Shown: in pieces, positions 15,915 to 24,601 of the stretch | Position numbering within the stretch: the first letter of the stretch is position 1 | Layout: the number at the start of each line of letters is the position of its first letter | NCBI GenBank assembly: GCA_023415595.1 | Contig: JAEZJW010000159.1 | Coordinates: forward strand, 1 to 42,212 | DNA: 42,212 bases | From: Bacillota bacterium | GTDB taxonomy: Bacteria; Bacillota; Clostridia; Lachnospirales; Lachnospiraceae | Direction: 5' to 3' | Notes under the pieces: generated by a model | Told to the model about the DNA's origin: nothing | Databases searched by the model: none | The model's input: the letters and a program-made list of their open reading frames with translations, nothing else | Translations under genes and position numbers: made by a program

Positions 15915-17339
15915 ATGAGAAGAGATAAAGGCATTAATATGTATATAGATTATAGTAAATCCTACCGCAGAAGAGGCAGGAAGGACAAAAGTAAATTCTA
16001 CAGGATTTTACTGGTCATTCTGATTGCCGGCGGGTTGGGATTGGGCTCATACTATGCAATCAAACTGCAGATAGATACCCGGGAACCCGGAAGCTCTGAC
16101 CAAAGTGTGACGGATCAAGGGGTGCAGGATGGAACGGATCTGGCGGCAGGAACGGAGGGAACTCCGGCAGACAACAATCCGAAAGGAACGAATTCTTCGG
16201 ATACACAAGCGGGTACGGATTCTGCAGGATCAGAGGGGAATACCTCCGAAGTAACCCCTTCGGGAGGGGCGGCACCGACGGTCACGGCTGAACCTTCGAA
16301 GGCTCCGGAGGCTCAGGATATGAGAATACAGGCTAAGGTAAAGGGCCTGTATGTTACCGCGAAAGCTGCAGGATCAGAAAGTATCCGTGACTATCTGATT
16401 GAGATTGCAGACACCACGGAGATCAATGCTCTGGTAATCGATGTTAAGGATGATAACGGTAAGATCACCTATTCCATGGACAGTCCCATAGCGAAGAACA
16501 TCAAGGCCACTTCGAATGCTGTCTCCGACATGGAGGAGCTGGTGAAGGAACTGCAGGGTAAGGGGATCTATGTCATTGCCAGAATTGTCGCCTTCAAGGA
16601 CCCATATCTGGCAGAGCAGAGGCATGATCTTGCGATTAAGAAAACGGACGGTTCTCTGTACAGAGATAATAACGGGGAATGTTGGGTAAATCCATATAAT
16701 AAAGAGGTCTGGGATTACTTGGTGGAGGTGGCTTCCAAGGCTGCAGCCACAGGCTTTAATGAGATTCAGTTTGACTATATCCGTTTCTCCACAGGGAAAG
16801 GCATGGACAAGGTGGATTTTGGTGAGGAAGCAAAGTCAAAGACCAAGGAAGAGGTTATCCTGGAATTCACGAAATATGCCTATGAAAAGCTTAAACCACT
16901 TGGTGTTTTTGTGTCAGCTGACGTATATGGGACCATCATCAGCAGTAAAACTGATGCGGGCCTGGTGGGTCAGAACTATGTGGAAATGTCAAAATATCTG
17001 GACTATATCTGCCCTATGATCTATCCTTCCCATTTCGGTGAGGGAAATTACGGCGTGGAATATCCGGATTTGGAGCCCTTTAATATCATACGTAAGGTAT
17101 TGACTGCCTCCAAGGAGAAGCTGGAGCAGATACCGGAAGGTGAACACAGGGCGATTGTCAGACCCTGGCTGCAGGATTTTACTGCTACCTGGCTGAAGCA
17201 CTACATGGAATACGGCGGGGATGAATTAAGGCTCCAGATAGGTGGTCTGTACGCCGCAGGCTACGAAGAATGGCTCCTATGGAATGCGGGCTGCAATTAT
17301 TCCGTGGAGGGCCTGATTGAAGAAAATGGCATAAACTAA
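15915..17339 (+). CDS. Membrane-anchored putative glycoside hydrolase (DUF4015-type)
   Basis: The 474-residue protein has a basic N terminus, one membrane helix at about 29-50, a Ser/Thr/Gly/Pro-rich linker (about 55-135) and a large extracytoplasmic domain (about 140-470). That domain has the DUF4015/GHL outline: GLYVTAKAAG, INALVIDVKDD, VIARIVAFKDP, a strand QFDYIRFST with conserved acids, and CPMIYPSHFG. It is predicted to be a TIM-barrel enzyme on a cell-wall or surface polysaccharide. The start at 15915 follows a weak GGGG site; an ATG at 15939 is the alternative. It stands between the HD-GYP gene and a TIGR04086 protein as a probable single gene. Confidence 0.8.
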   Translation: MRRDKGINMYIDYSKSYRRRGRKDKSKFYRILLVILIAGGLGLGSYYAIKLQIDTREPGSSDQSVTDQGVQDGTDLAAGTEGTPADNNPKGTNSSDTQAGTDSAGSEGNTSEVTPSGGAAPTVTAEPSKAPEAQDMRIQAKVKGLYVTAKAAGSESIRDYLIEIADTTEINALVIDVKDDNGKITYSMDSPIAKNIKATSNAVSDMEELVKELQGKGIYVIARIVAFKDPYLAEQRHDLAIKKTDGSLYRDNNGECWVNPYNKEVWDYLVEVASKAAATGFNEIQFDYIRFSTGKGMDKVDFGEEAKSKTKEEVILEFTKYAYEKLKPLGVFVSADVYGTIISSKTDAGLVGQNYVEMSKYLDYICPMIYPSHFGEGNYGVEYPDLEPFNIIRKVLTASKEKLEQIPEGEHRAIVRPWLQDFTATWLKHYMEYGGDELRLQIGGLYAAGYEEWLLWNAGCNYSVEGLIEENGIN

Positions 17340-17440
17340 ATCAAAGGAAGTTTTAACAGGATAATAAATTTGCCAAGCTTATGCATATTTTCGACGAAGG
17401 AAAAATATATATATTAGTATAATAGACCGGGAGGTGTCAT

Positions 17441-17815
17441 ATGGATAAGACATTCCGTCAAAATACTAAGGTTATATATATGCTGGAAGGGTTATTGTTT
17501 TCCTATATCATTACCGCATTTATCCTATTGATATTATCATTCCTTATGCTGAAGCTGGATCTGTCCGGCACGGTAATCAGTGGGGGCATTAATTTCGTTT
17601 ATATCATTTCGGCGTTTACCGGCGGCTTTTTTATCGGAAAGAAGACAGAGCAGAAGAAATTTCTGTGGGGTTTACTGATTGGCATAGCCTATTTTGTAAT
17701 CTTAATGCTGGTATCCTTAATGATGAACCGGGTTAGCCCGCTGCCTTTAGGAAACCTGTTCACAGTATTTATCATAAGCAGCCTGAGCGGAATGCTGGGC
17801 GGTATGATAAGCTGA
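17441..17815 (+). CDS. TIGR04086 family membrane protein
   Basis: The 124-residue protein has four predicted membrane helices (about 15-38, 45-65, 71-92 and 100-122) with a basic loop KKTEQKK between the second and third. Length and pattern fit the TIGR04086/YrzE-like family of Firmicutes, whose function is unknown. The start has GGGAGGTG 5 nt upstream. A strong terminator follows at 17844-17886. Confidence 0.75.
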   Translation: MDKTFRQNTKVIYMLEGLLFSYIITAFILLILSFLMLKLDLSGTVISGGINFVYIISAFTGGFFIGKKTEQKKFLWGLLIGIAYFVILMLVSLMMNRVSPLPLGNLFTVFIISSLSGMLGGMIS

Positions 17816-17843
17816 CAGTCAGACACATCTTGAGAGAAGAGAT

Positions 17844-17886
17844 AGGATTATGGTGCTTGCTGAGATAGGAGCCATAATCCTTTTTC
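17844..17886 (+). terminator. Intrinsic terminator
   Basis: AGGATTATGG (17844-17853) pairs with CCATAATCCT (17872-17881), followed by T residues. Confidence 0.85.
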
Positions 17887-17896
17887 CTGTTTATCA

Positions 17897-17925
17897 TTGT
17901 ATTTTGCAGCTGAATTGATTATACT
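17897..17925 (+). promoter_or_regulatory. Promoter of the rml operon
   Basis: TTGTAT (17897-17902), a 17-nt spacer and TATACT (17920-17925), with about 140 nt of leader before rmlA. Confidence 0.5.
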
Positions 17926-18069
17926 ATAAATGATTCATGAGTTGGAAGTAAATTCCCATAGGGGAATAGCCATACATAGGACATGCTATAAACAAGCATC
18001 TTGCCAGACATATGAAAAATGATAATGAATGAAACAGAACGAAACAGATAAGAAGGGAAGAGTACGAAT

Positions 18070-18939
18070 ATGAAGGGTATTATATTAGCCGGAGGACTTG
18101 GGACAAGACTATATCCGATCACGAAGGCAATCTCGAAGCAGATATTACCGGTTTATGATAAGCCGATGATTTATTATCCGATGTCTGTACTGATGCTGTC
18201 AGGAATCAGGGAAATACTGATTATATCCACACCCAGAGATATCAAATTATTTGAAGAATTATTCAGAGATGGCAGCCACCTTGGCCTAAAGATCTCTTAC
18301 CAGATACAGCAGGCACCGAAGGGACTTGCGGAAGCCTTTATCCTAGGGGAAGAGTTCATCGGGACGGACCGGGTCGCTCTGGTACTGGGTGATAATGTCT
18401 TCTATGGTACCGGGCTTACCGGAATCCTTAAGAATGTCGCAGACAGGACTTCCGGTGCAACGATATTCGGTTATTATGTCAAGGATCCAACAGCCTATGG
18501 CGTGGTCTCCTTTGATGAAGACGGCAATGTAACTGAGATTGAGGAGAAGCCGAAGAAGCCGAAATCTAGTTATGCGGTTCCGGGCTTATATTTCTATGAC
18601 AATGAGGTAATCAGCATCGCGAAGAGTATCAAACCCTCTGCCCGCGGTGAGCTGGAAATTACCGAGGTGAATAACGAATATCTCAGGAGGGGAGCGCTGA
18701 AGGTAGAGCTGTTGGGCCGCGGAATGGCCTGGCTGGATACCGGTAATCATGAGGCTCTGCTGGAGGCTTCCAATTATGTTGCCTCCATCCAGAAGAGGCA
18801 GGGACTCTATATCTCCTGTCTGGAAGAGATCGCATATAAACAAGGCTTTATCGACAGGGATCAGCTGCTTTCTCTGGCAGAATCCATGAAAATGACTGAG
18901 TACGGCAGATATCTTTTTGATATTGCGGATGGTCTGTAA
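18070..18939 (+). CDS. rmlA: Glucose-1-phosphate thymidylyltransferase
   Basis: RmlA joins dTTP and glucose-1-phosphate to dTDP-glucose, the first step to dTDP-L-rhamnose. The N-terminal nucleotide-binding loop LAGGLGTRL and SKQILPVYDKP are intact. LVLGDNVFYG holds the metal-binding Asp108, and YGVVSFDEDG and EEKPKKPKS follow. Its 289 residues are the normal length. It leads the cluster rmlA-rmlC-rmlD-rmlB, with rmlC starting 11 nt downstream. Confidence 0.97.
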   Translation: MKGIILAGGLGTRLYPITKAISKQILPVYDKPMIYYPMSVLMLSGIREILIISTPRDIKLFEELFRDGSHLGLKISYQIQQAPKGLAEAFILGEEFIGTDRVALVLGDNVFYGTGLTGILKNVADRTSGATIFGYYVKDPTAYGVVSFDEDGNVTEIEEKPKKPKSSYAVPGLYFYDNEVISIAKSIKPSARGELEITEVNNEYLRRGALKVELLGRGMAWLDTGNHEALLEASNYVASIQKRQGLYISCLEEIAYKQGFIDRDQLLSLAESMKMTEYGRYLFDIADGL

Positions 18940-18950
18940 GGAGAAACAGG

Positions 18951-19508
18951 ATGGGAAATTTTAAGTTTGAAGAGCAGAAGAGCAAGGGCTTATATGTAGT
19001 GGAACCCAGGGTGTTTGGAGATGAGCGGGGGTATTTCGTGGAGACCTACCATCAGGAGGACTTTCTGGAGGGAGGAATTAAGGAAAACTTTGTGCAGCAT
19101 AATCAGTCGATGTCTAGGAAGAATGTTCTGCGGGGACTGCATTTCCAGACGAAGCATCCACAGGGAAAGCTGGTCAGGGCATTAAAGGGTGAGATTTTTG
19201 ATGTGGCAGTGGATCTTCGGGGCGGCTCACCGACTTATGGAGAGTGGTACGGAATTGTACTTTCCGATGAGAATAAGAAGATGTTATATGTTCCGCCGGG
19301 CTTCGCCCATGGATACCTGGTGTTATCCGAGGAAGCGGTGTTTTCCTATCTGTGTACTGATTTCTACCATCCGGAGGAAGAGGGCGGTATCATGTGGAAT
19401 GACCCTTCCATTGGGGTGAAATGGCCGATGGAGAAGGGAATTCAGCCGATCCTCTCAGAGAAGGATAAGAAGTATCCTTCCTTTGAAGATAATAGAATTA
19501 CATTCTGA
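18951..19508 (+). CDS. rmlC: dTDP-4-dehydrorhamnose 3,5-epimerase
   Basis: This cupin-fold enzyme epimerises C3 and C5 of dTDP-4-keto-6-deoxyglucose, the third step of dTDP-rhamnose synthesis. The motif VLRGLHFQ contains the catalytic His64. FDVAVDLRGGSPTYG and VPPGFAHGYLVL are typical of the family. Its 185 residues are the usual length. The ATG has GGAGAAACAGG just upstream and overlaps nothing; the spacing shows it is co-transcribed with rmlA and rmlD. Confidence 0.96.
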   Translation: MGNFKFEEQKSKGLYVVEPRVFGDERGYFVETYHQEDFLEGGIKENFVQHNQSMSRKNVLRGLHFQTKHPQGKLVRALKGEIFDVAVDLRGGSPTYGEWYGIVLSDENKKMLYVPPGFAHGYLVLSEEAVFSYLCTDFYHPEEEGGIMWNDPSIGVKWPMEKGIQPILSEKDKKYPSFEDNRITF

Positions 19509-19523
19509 GTTGGGGAGGTTCTT

Positions 19524-20393
19524 ATGGAACGAGTTTTTATTACCGGAGCATCGGGACAGCTGGGCCTAGCCCTGAATCACCTGATGTCCGGTCAGAATAA
19601 ATATGAGATCTGCCGCACGGATGCGGTTTGTTCAGAGGAGACTAAAGTTCAGGCACTGGATATTACGGATGAGGCAGCAGTCCTGAAGGCTGTGGAAGCC
19701 TTTCAGCCGGATATCATCATCAATTGTGCGGCGATGACGGCAGTGGATCTGTGTGAGACTGAACAGGAGAAGGCATTCCGGATCAATGCGCTGGGTCCGA
19801 AGTATCTGGCCATGGCAGCAGAACGCTGCGGCGCCAAGCTGGTGCATCTATCCACAGATTATGTGTTTGACGGGGAAAAGGATAAGCCCTATATTGAGAG
19901 CGATGAGACGTGTCCAGCCAGCGTTTATGGCAGGACAAAGCTGGAGGGTGAATTATTCGTTCAGGAGCACTGCTCGAGATCCTTTATCCTAAGGACAGCC
20001 GGGGTGTATGGGGAAGGGAAGAACTTTGTGGGGACGATGCTTAGGTTAGCTGAAACCGGGAAGCCGATCCGGGTCGTCAATGATCAGTTCTGCTCACCAA
20101 CCAGTTCGAAGGAGTTGGCGAAGGTACTCCTGTTTTTGATGGATACGGACAGCTTTGGTATCTATCATACCACCTGTGAAGGCAGCACCAGCTGGTATGA
20201 GTTCGCTGTAATGATCTTTAAGCTCGCTGGTAAAGATGTTCAGGTGACAGCCATTCCAACCACGGAGTATCCGACACCTGCAAAGCGGCCGATGTATTCA
20301 GTTCTGGAGAAAAAGGCTTTGAGAGAGCGGCATGGATATGTCATGAAGCATTGGAATGAAGCTTTGGCAGAATATATGAAGGATTTGAAATGA
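19524..20393 (+). CDS. rmlD: dTDP-4-dehydrorhamnose reductase
   Basis: RmlD is a short-chain dehydrogenase that makes dTDP-L-rhamnose with NAD(P)H. It has the Rossmann motif TGASGQLG at residues 7-14, LSTDYVFDG, and the catalytic Tyr135-x-x-x-Lys139 pair (YGRTK). Its 289 residues fit the family. The gene starts 15 nt after rmlC with GGGGAGG upstream. Confidence 0.96.
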   Translation: MERVFITGASGQLGLALNHLMSGQNKYEICRTDAVCSEETKVQALDITDEAAVLKAVEAFQPDIIINCAAMTAVDLCETEQEKAFRINALGPKYLAMAAERCGAKLVHLSTDYVFDGEKDKPYIESDETCPASVYGRTKLEGELFVQEHCSRSFILRTAGVYGEGKNFVGTMLRLAETGKPIRVVNDQFCSPTSSKELAKVLLFLMDTDSFGIYHTTCEGSTSWYEFAVMIFKLAGKDVQVTAIPTTEYPTPAKRPMYSVLEKKALRERHGYVMKHWNEALAEYMKDLK

Positions 20394-20486
20394 CAAGTGT
20401 TATTCTTTGCGGTGGGTACAAGATCGGCCGCTATGAAGTATGAAACATAGAAGTGTTAAACATAGGATGGAAGGAAGGGGAATGAA

Positions 20487-21563
20487 ATGAAGACTTATCT
20501 GGTAACCGGAGGAGCCGGTTTTATAGGTTCTAACTTTATATTACATCTCTTCAGAAAGTATGGGGAAAGCATCAAAGTCATCAATGTGGATTGCCTTACC
20601 TATGCAGGCAATCTGGAGAACCTGAAGGAAACAGAGGGCTTAAAGAACTATGAATTCCTTAAGGTGGACCTTCGGGACAAGGATGCCGTATTAAAGATTT
20701 TTGAAACTCATGAGATAGACAGAGTGATTCATTTCGCAGCAGAAAGCCATGTAGACCGCAGCATCCGTTACCCGGAGGTATTTGCCAGTACGAATATTCT
20801 GGGTACCTTGAATCTGATCAATGCTGCCAAGCTTGCCTGGGAGACGGAAGAGGGTTATCAGCCGGATAAGAAATATGTACAAGTCTCAACGGACGAGGTA
20901 TATGGTTCTCTGGAGGATGAGGAGGGATATTTCTATGAAACCACACCTCTGGATCCTCACAGTCCTTATTCAGCAAGTAAAGCATCCGCTGACTTAATCG
21001 TTAAGTCATATGTTGATACCTATCATTTTCCTGCGAATATTACAAGATGCAGCAACAATTACGGGCCGTTCCAGTTCCCGGAGAAGCTGATTCCGCTGAT
21101 GATCAACAATGCCCTTGCAGGAAAGAGCCTGCCGGTGTATGGTGCCGGTAAGAACGTAAGAGACTGGCTTTACGTGGAGGACCACTGCAAGGCAATCGAT
21201 CTGGTGGAGGAGAAGGGACGAATAGGGGAAGTATATAATGTGGGCGGTCATAATGAGAAGAGGAATATAGAGATTGTTACCATGATTCTCGATACACTCC
21301 TGGAGCTGCTGCCTGAGTCCGATGAGAGAAGGAAGAAGGTCTCCCATGAGCTGATTACTTATGTGGAGGACAGGAAGGGACATGATTTCCGCTATGCTAT
21401 TGCTCCGGATAAGATTAAGAAGGAGCTGGGGTGGGAACCGGAAACTCCGTTCCACAAGGGGATAAAGCTGACCATAGAATGGTATCTTAAGAATATGACC
21501 TGGATGGAGCATGTGACCAGAGGGGATTATCAGAAATATTATGAAGAAATGTACCGGGTATAA
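20487..21563 (+). CDS. rmlB: dTDP-glucose 4,6-dehydratase
   Basis: RmlB catalyses the second step of dTDP-rhamnose synthesis. The NAD-binding motif GGAGFIGSN is at about 8-16. The catalytic Thr135-Asp136-Glu137 occur in STDEVYG, and Tyr161-x-x-x-Lys165 in YSASK. The length of 358 residues is normal. It lies 93 nt after rmlD in the same direction, which completes the pathway, although order A-C-D-B differs from the common BDAC or ACBD orders. Confidence 0.97.
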   Translation: MKTYLVTGGAGFIGSNFILHLFRKYGESIKVINVDCLTYAGNLENLKETEGLKNYEFLKVDLRDKDAVLKIFETHEIDRVIHFAAESHVDRSIRYPEVFASTNILGTLNLINAAKLAWETEEGYQPDKKYVQVSTDEVYGSLEDEEGYFYETTPLDPHSPYSASKASADLIVKSYVDTYHFPANITRCSNNYGPFQFPEKLIPLMINNALAGKSLPVYGAGKNVRDWLYVEDHCKAIDLVEEKGRIGEVYNVGGHNEKRNIEIVTMILDTLLELLPESDERRKKVSHELITYVEDRKGHDFRYAIAPDKIKKELGWEPETPFHKGIKLTIEWYLKNMTWMEHVTRGDYQKYYEEMYRV

Positions 21564-21623
21564 TGCATTTGATGGATTATACCGATATCATAGGTTACGA
21601 ATACAAGAAAGGCTTGGTGCTTG

Positions 21624-22364
21624 ATGAGATACGAGGAATTTACGATAGAAGGCAGAAATGCGGTTATGGAGGCTTTCCGCTCCGGAAAGACAATAGATAA
21701 GTTATTTATTCTGGATGGATGCAAGGATGGCCCGGTGGTCTCCATCGTCCGGGAGGCAAAGAAGACGGATGCAATCATAACCTATGTCCAGAAGGAGCGT
21801 CTCGATCAGATATCTCAGACGGGTAAGCACCAGGGAGTTATCGCATATGCTGCAGCCTATGAGTATGCCGAGGTGGAGGATATCCTGCAGGCCGCCAAGG
21901 AGAAGGGGGAACCGCCATTTCTCATTCTGCTTGATAATATCGAAGATCCTCATAATCTCGGCGCCATGATCAGAACTGCCCATCAGGCCGGAGCCCATGG
22001 AATTATTATTCCGAAGCGCCGGGCAGTAGGACTTACTGCTACAGTGGCGAAGACTTCAGCCGGAGCAATTAACTATCTGCCTGTCGCGAAAGTGACAAAT
22101 TTATCTGTTACCATAGATGAACTGAAGGAGCAGGGTTTATGGTTCGTCTGTGCGGATATGGACGGCGAGCTGATGTACCGTATGAACCTGAAGGGGCCGA
22201 TCGGCTTGGTTATCGGCAGTGAGGGGGAAGGAGTCGGCAGACTGGTGAAGGAGAAATGTGATTATGTGGCTAAGATACCGATGTACGGAAAGGTTGATTC
22301 CTTAAATGCTTCCGTTGCCATGGGAGTTTTAGCATATGAAATCGTCAGACAGAGGTTGGGCTAG
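21624..22364 (+). CDS. rlmB: 23S rRNA (guanosine-2'-O)-methyltransferase, TrmH/RlmB family
   Basis: This SpoU-type methyltransferase has a small N-terminal substrate-binding domain and a knotted SAM domain. Motif 1 is NIEDPHNLGAMIRTA with the catalytic Asn and Arg, motif 2 is IGLVIGSEGEGV, and motif 3 is VDSLNASVAMGVLAYE. It most likely methylates G2251 of 23S rRNA. The ATG at 21624 or the TTG at 21621 could be the start; AAAGG lies 8-11 nt before them. It precedes sigH, as the homologue does in many Clostridia and Bacillus. Confidence 0.9.
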   Translation: MRYEEFTIEGRNAVMEAFRSGKTIDKLFILDGCKDGPVVSIVREAKKTDAIITYVQKERLDQISQTGKHQGVIAYAAAYEYAEVEDILQAAKEKGEPPFLILLDNIEDPHNLGAMIRTAHQAGAHGIIIPKRRAVGLTATVAKTSAGAINYLPVAKVTNLSVTIDELKEQGLWFVCADMDGELMYRMNLKGPIGLVIGSEGEGVGRLVKEKCDYVAKIPMYGKVDSLNASVAMGVLAYEIVRQRLG

Positions 22365-22466
22365 TTAATCATAGATAAGGTAAGTAGCATAAATTTTTGT
22401 TTTAATCGTAAAGCAGGACATGAGATAGGACAGAACGAAGCAGCTGCTGATTGAACAGGAGGGTTC

Positions 22467-23102
22467 ATGATGAGTAAACTAATCAAATATGAGTCCATAT
22501 CCGATGAAGAGATGATAATTCGGATTCAGGAGGGCGATCAGTCTGCAATGGATTATCTTCTGGAAAAATATAAATATCTGGTCCGCAACAAAGCAAAAGC
22601 TTTATATTTAATCGGTGGAGATAAGGATGATCTGATCCAGGAAGGAATGATCGGATTGTATAAAGCAATCCGGGATTTTGACGTGGAGAAACAGAATTCC
22701 TTCTTTAATTTTGCAGATCTGTGTATCTCCAGGCAGATCTACAGTGCTATCAAGGCATCCAACCGGAAAAAGAATATCCCGTTAAATACATATATCTCCA
22801 TATATTCCCCGGTATATGGAGAAAGTGGGGATAATGAGGAAAAAGAGGCTCTGGTTGACATAATGTACCAGAAAAACGTTTCAAATCCTGAGGAATTGGT
22901 TATTGACAAAGAGAATACCAGTATGATAGAATATGAACTTGTAAGGCGTCTGAGCGACCTCGAACGACAGGTCCTAAGCTTGTACATGCAGGATTTAAAA
23001 TACGTGCAGATTGCAGAAGTTCTTGGGAAAGAACCGAAAACAATCGACAACGCATTAACAAGGATAAAGACGAAATTAAATCAGATTCTGCGGGAAATTT
23101 AA
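22467..23102 (+). CDS. sigH: RNA polymerase sigma factor SigH
   Basis: The 211-residue protein is a sigma-70 family factor of the SigH/Spo0H type. Region 2 contains KAKALYLIGGDKDDLIQEG then IGLYKAIRDF. The basic NRKKNIPLNTYIS follows, and a C-terminal region 4 helix-turn-helix has LSDLERQVLSLYMQDLKYVQ and AEVLGKEPKTIDNALTRIK. SigH directs early sporulation and transition-state genes, which supports a spore-forming lineage. Two adjacent ATGs (22467 and 22470) follow AGGAGGG. The neighbourhood rlmB-sigH is conserved in Firmicutes. Confidence 0.92.
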   Translation: MMSKLIKYESISDEEMIIRIQEGDQSAMDYLLEKYKYLVRNKAKALYLIGGDKDDLIQEGMIGLYKAIRDFDVEKQNSFFNFADLCISRQIYSAIKASNRKKNIPLNTYISIYSPVYGESGDNEEKEALVDIMYQKNVSNPEELVIDKENTSMIEYELVRRLSDLERQVLSLYMQDLKYVQIAEVLGKEPKTIDNALTRIKTKLNQILREI

Positions 23103-23125
23103 TTATCTTACTATAACTTATGATT

Positions 23126-23197
23126 GCTGTTGTAGCTCAGTGGTAGAGCACTTCATTGGTAATGAAGAGGTCGGGGGTCCGACTCCCCTCAACAGCT
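23126..23197 (+). tRNA. tRNA-Thr (anticodon GGT)
   Basis: Acceptor GCTGTTG/CAACAGC, D-stem GCTC/GAGC, anticodon stem CTTCA/TGAAG with loop TTGGTAA, and T-arm GGGGGTCCGACTCCCC. The CCA end is not encoded. Confidence 0.95.
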
Positions 23198-23234
23198 TAT
23201 CCGCTTCTTCTTAATCATAAGATAGGGTGGAAAT

Positions 23235-23260
23235 AATGTCCCTTAAAAAGATGGGACATT
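23235..23260. other. Hairpin between the two tRNA genes
   Basis: AATGTCCC (23235-23242) and GGGACATT (23253-23260) form an 8-bp stem without a T-run. It may mark RNA processing or be incidental. Confidence 0.35.
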
Positions 23261-23268
23261 GAGAATTT

Positions 23269-23343
23269 CGAGGTGTGGCTCAGCTTGGCTAGAGCGCTAC
23301 GTTAGGGACGTAGAGGCCGCAGGTTCAAATCCTGTCACCTCGA
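23269..23343 (+). tRNA. tRNA-Pro (anticodon AGG)
   Basis: Acceptor CGAGGTG/CACCTCG plus discriminator A, D-stem GCTC/GAGC, anticodon stem CTACG/CGTAG with loop TTAGGGA, and T-stem GCAGG/CCTGT. Position 34 is A, which normally needs deamination to inosine to read CCU/CCC/CCA. G36-G37 and C1-G72 are proline identity features. The CCA end is not encoded. Confidence 0.92.
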
Positions 23344-23367
23344 TTAACTAATTGAAGAATTAGAACG

Positions 23368-23394
23368 AAGACCACTGGAAACAGTGGTCTTTTG
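23368..23394 (+). terminator. Terminator of the sigH/tRNA region
   Basis: AAGACCACTG (23368-23377), a GAAA loop and CAGTGGTCTT (23382-23391), followed by T residues. Confidence 0.85.
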
Positions 23395-23450
23395 TTTATG
23401 ACAAGTGAACCATGGCTTGTGCCTGTCATCCTGATTCTCTGCAGCACAGG

Positions 23451-23479
23451 TTGTTTTATTTTATTTATTTTGGTAAAAT
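23451..23479 (+). promoter_or_regulatory. Promoter of the DUF1848 gene
   Basis: TTGTTT (23451-23456), a 17-nt spacer and TAAAAT (23474-23479). The rest of the 190-nt gap shows nothing else I can identify. Confidence 0.4.
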
Positions 23480-23591
23480 ATGAATATTGCTAGATCTATA
23501 GCAGCTAAGGTGTGAACCCGATAGGATAGTGCTTGCTTAGAGACAGTTGATAAGAATTAGCTTGTAGAATACTTAGTGCTGAGGTGCAGTT

Positions 23592-24548
23592 ATGATAATA
23601 TCCGCTTCCCGCAGGACCGATATTCCTGCCTATTACTCTGAATGGTTTATGAATCGCCTGAAAGCGGGCTTTGTGCTTACAAGGAATCCGATGAACCATG
23701 CTCAGATCAGCCGGATTATGCTAACTCCGGAGGATATCGACTGTATCGTCTTCTGGACGAAGGATCCCGAGCCTATGTTTACGCAGCTTCCATTGTTGGA
23801 TCATATGGGGTACAAATACTACTTTCAGTTCACACTCACTCCCTATACTAAGGATCTGGAACCTAACCTGAGAGATAAGAAGGATATTATTAAGACCTTT
23901 ACTAAGCTGTCGGAAACCATAGGCAGAGAAAGAGTACTATGGCGTTACGACCCGATAATTATTAATGACAGCTATACCGTTGACTTCCATCTGGATAAGA
24001 TCAAGGAGTTTTGTGGTAGGCTCGGTGATTACACGGAGGTCTGTACCATAAGCTTCCTGGATCTGTACCATAAATTAAAATCGGTTCATCGCCCGTTATT
24101 AAGAGAGATTACAGAAGAGGAAATGGCCCGTTTAGCAGCAGCCTTCTCGGAAGCAGGCAGTAGATACGGGTTCTCCGTCAGAACCTGCTGTGAAGAGCTT
24201 GATTTAAGTAGCTTCGGTATTTCTCATGCGAGCTGTATTGATCAGAGGACCATCGAGGGTATCTGCGGATATTCCATCAGAGGGAAGCAGGACGCTAACC
24301 AGAGGACGGGCTGTGGCTGTATTCAAAGTATCGATATCGGAAGCTACAATACCTGTCCGAATGGTTGTATTTATTGCTATGCGAATTACGGTGAAGCCTC
24401 TACAAAAAAGAATCATGAAAGCCATGACCCGTCATCCGAATTATTATTTGGCACCCTAAGGGGAGGAGAACTTATTACAGACCGGGCTGTGAAGTCGTTG
24501 CGTGTTGATCAGCTAAAGCTGTTTGAGGATAGAAGAGAGTATTCGTAA
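23592..24548 (+). CDS. DUF1848 family protein
   Basis: The 318-residue protein has the DUF1848 start, IISASRRTDIPAYYSEWFMNR. The C-terminal cysteine cluster runs GCGCIQSIDIGSYNTC then PNGCIYCYAN. The family is distantly related to radical SAM and spore photoproduct lyase-like proteins, and the cysteines suggest an iron-sulfur cluster. The reaction is unknown. It starts with GAGGTGCAG upstream and is followed 54 nt later by a WYL regulator gene in the same direction, so the two may be co-transcribed. Confidence 0.88.
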   Translation: MIISASRRTDIPAYYSEWFMNRLKAGFVLTRNPMNHAQISRIMLTPEDIDCIVFWTKDPEPMFTQLPLLDHMGYKYYFQFTLTPYTKDLEPNLRDKKDIIKTFTKLSETIGRERVLWRYDPIIINDSYTVDFHLDKIKEFCGRLGDYTEVCTISFLDLYHKLKSVHRPLLREITEEEMARLAAAFSEAGSRYGFSVRTCCEELDLSSFGISHASCIDQRTIEGICGYSIRGKQDANQRTGCGCIQSIDIGSYNTCPNGCIYCYANYGEASTKKNHESHDPSSELLFGTLRGGELITDRAVKSLRVDQLKLFEDRREYS

Positions 24549-24601
24549 ATATCCTGCTTATTCTTATGTTTTGAGCTGCCTGAGGGCAGATGGAGGTTAT
24601 T

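Noticed and set aside
21006..21512. Minus-strand 168-codon frame inside rmlB
   Set aside because: It is a shadow frame of a well-conserved gene with no recognisable protein features.
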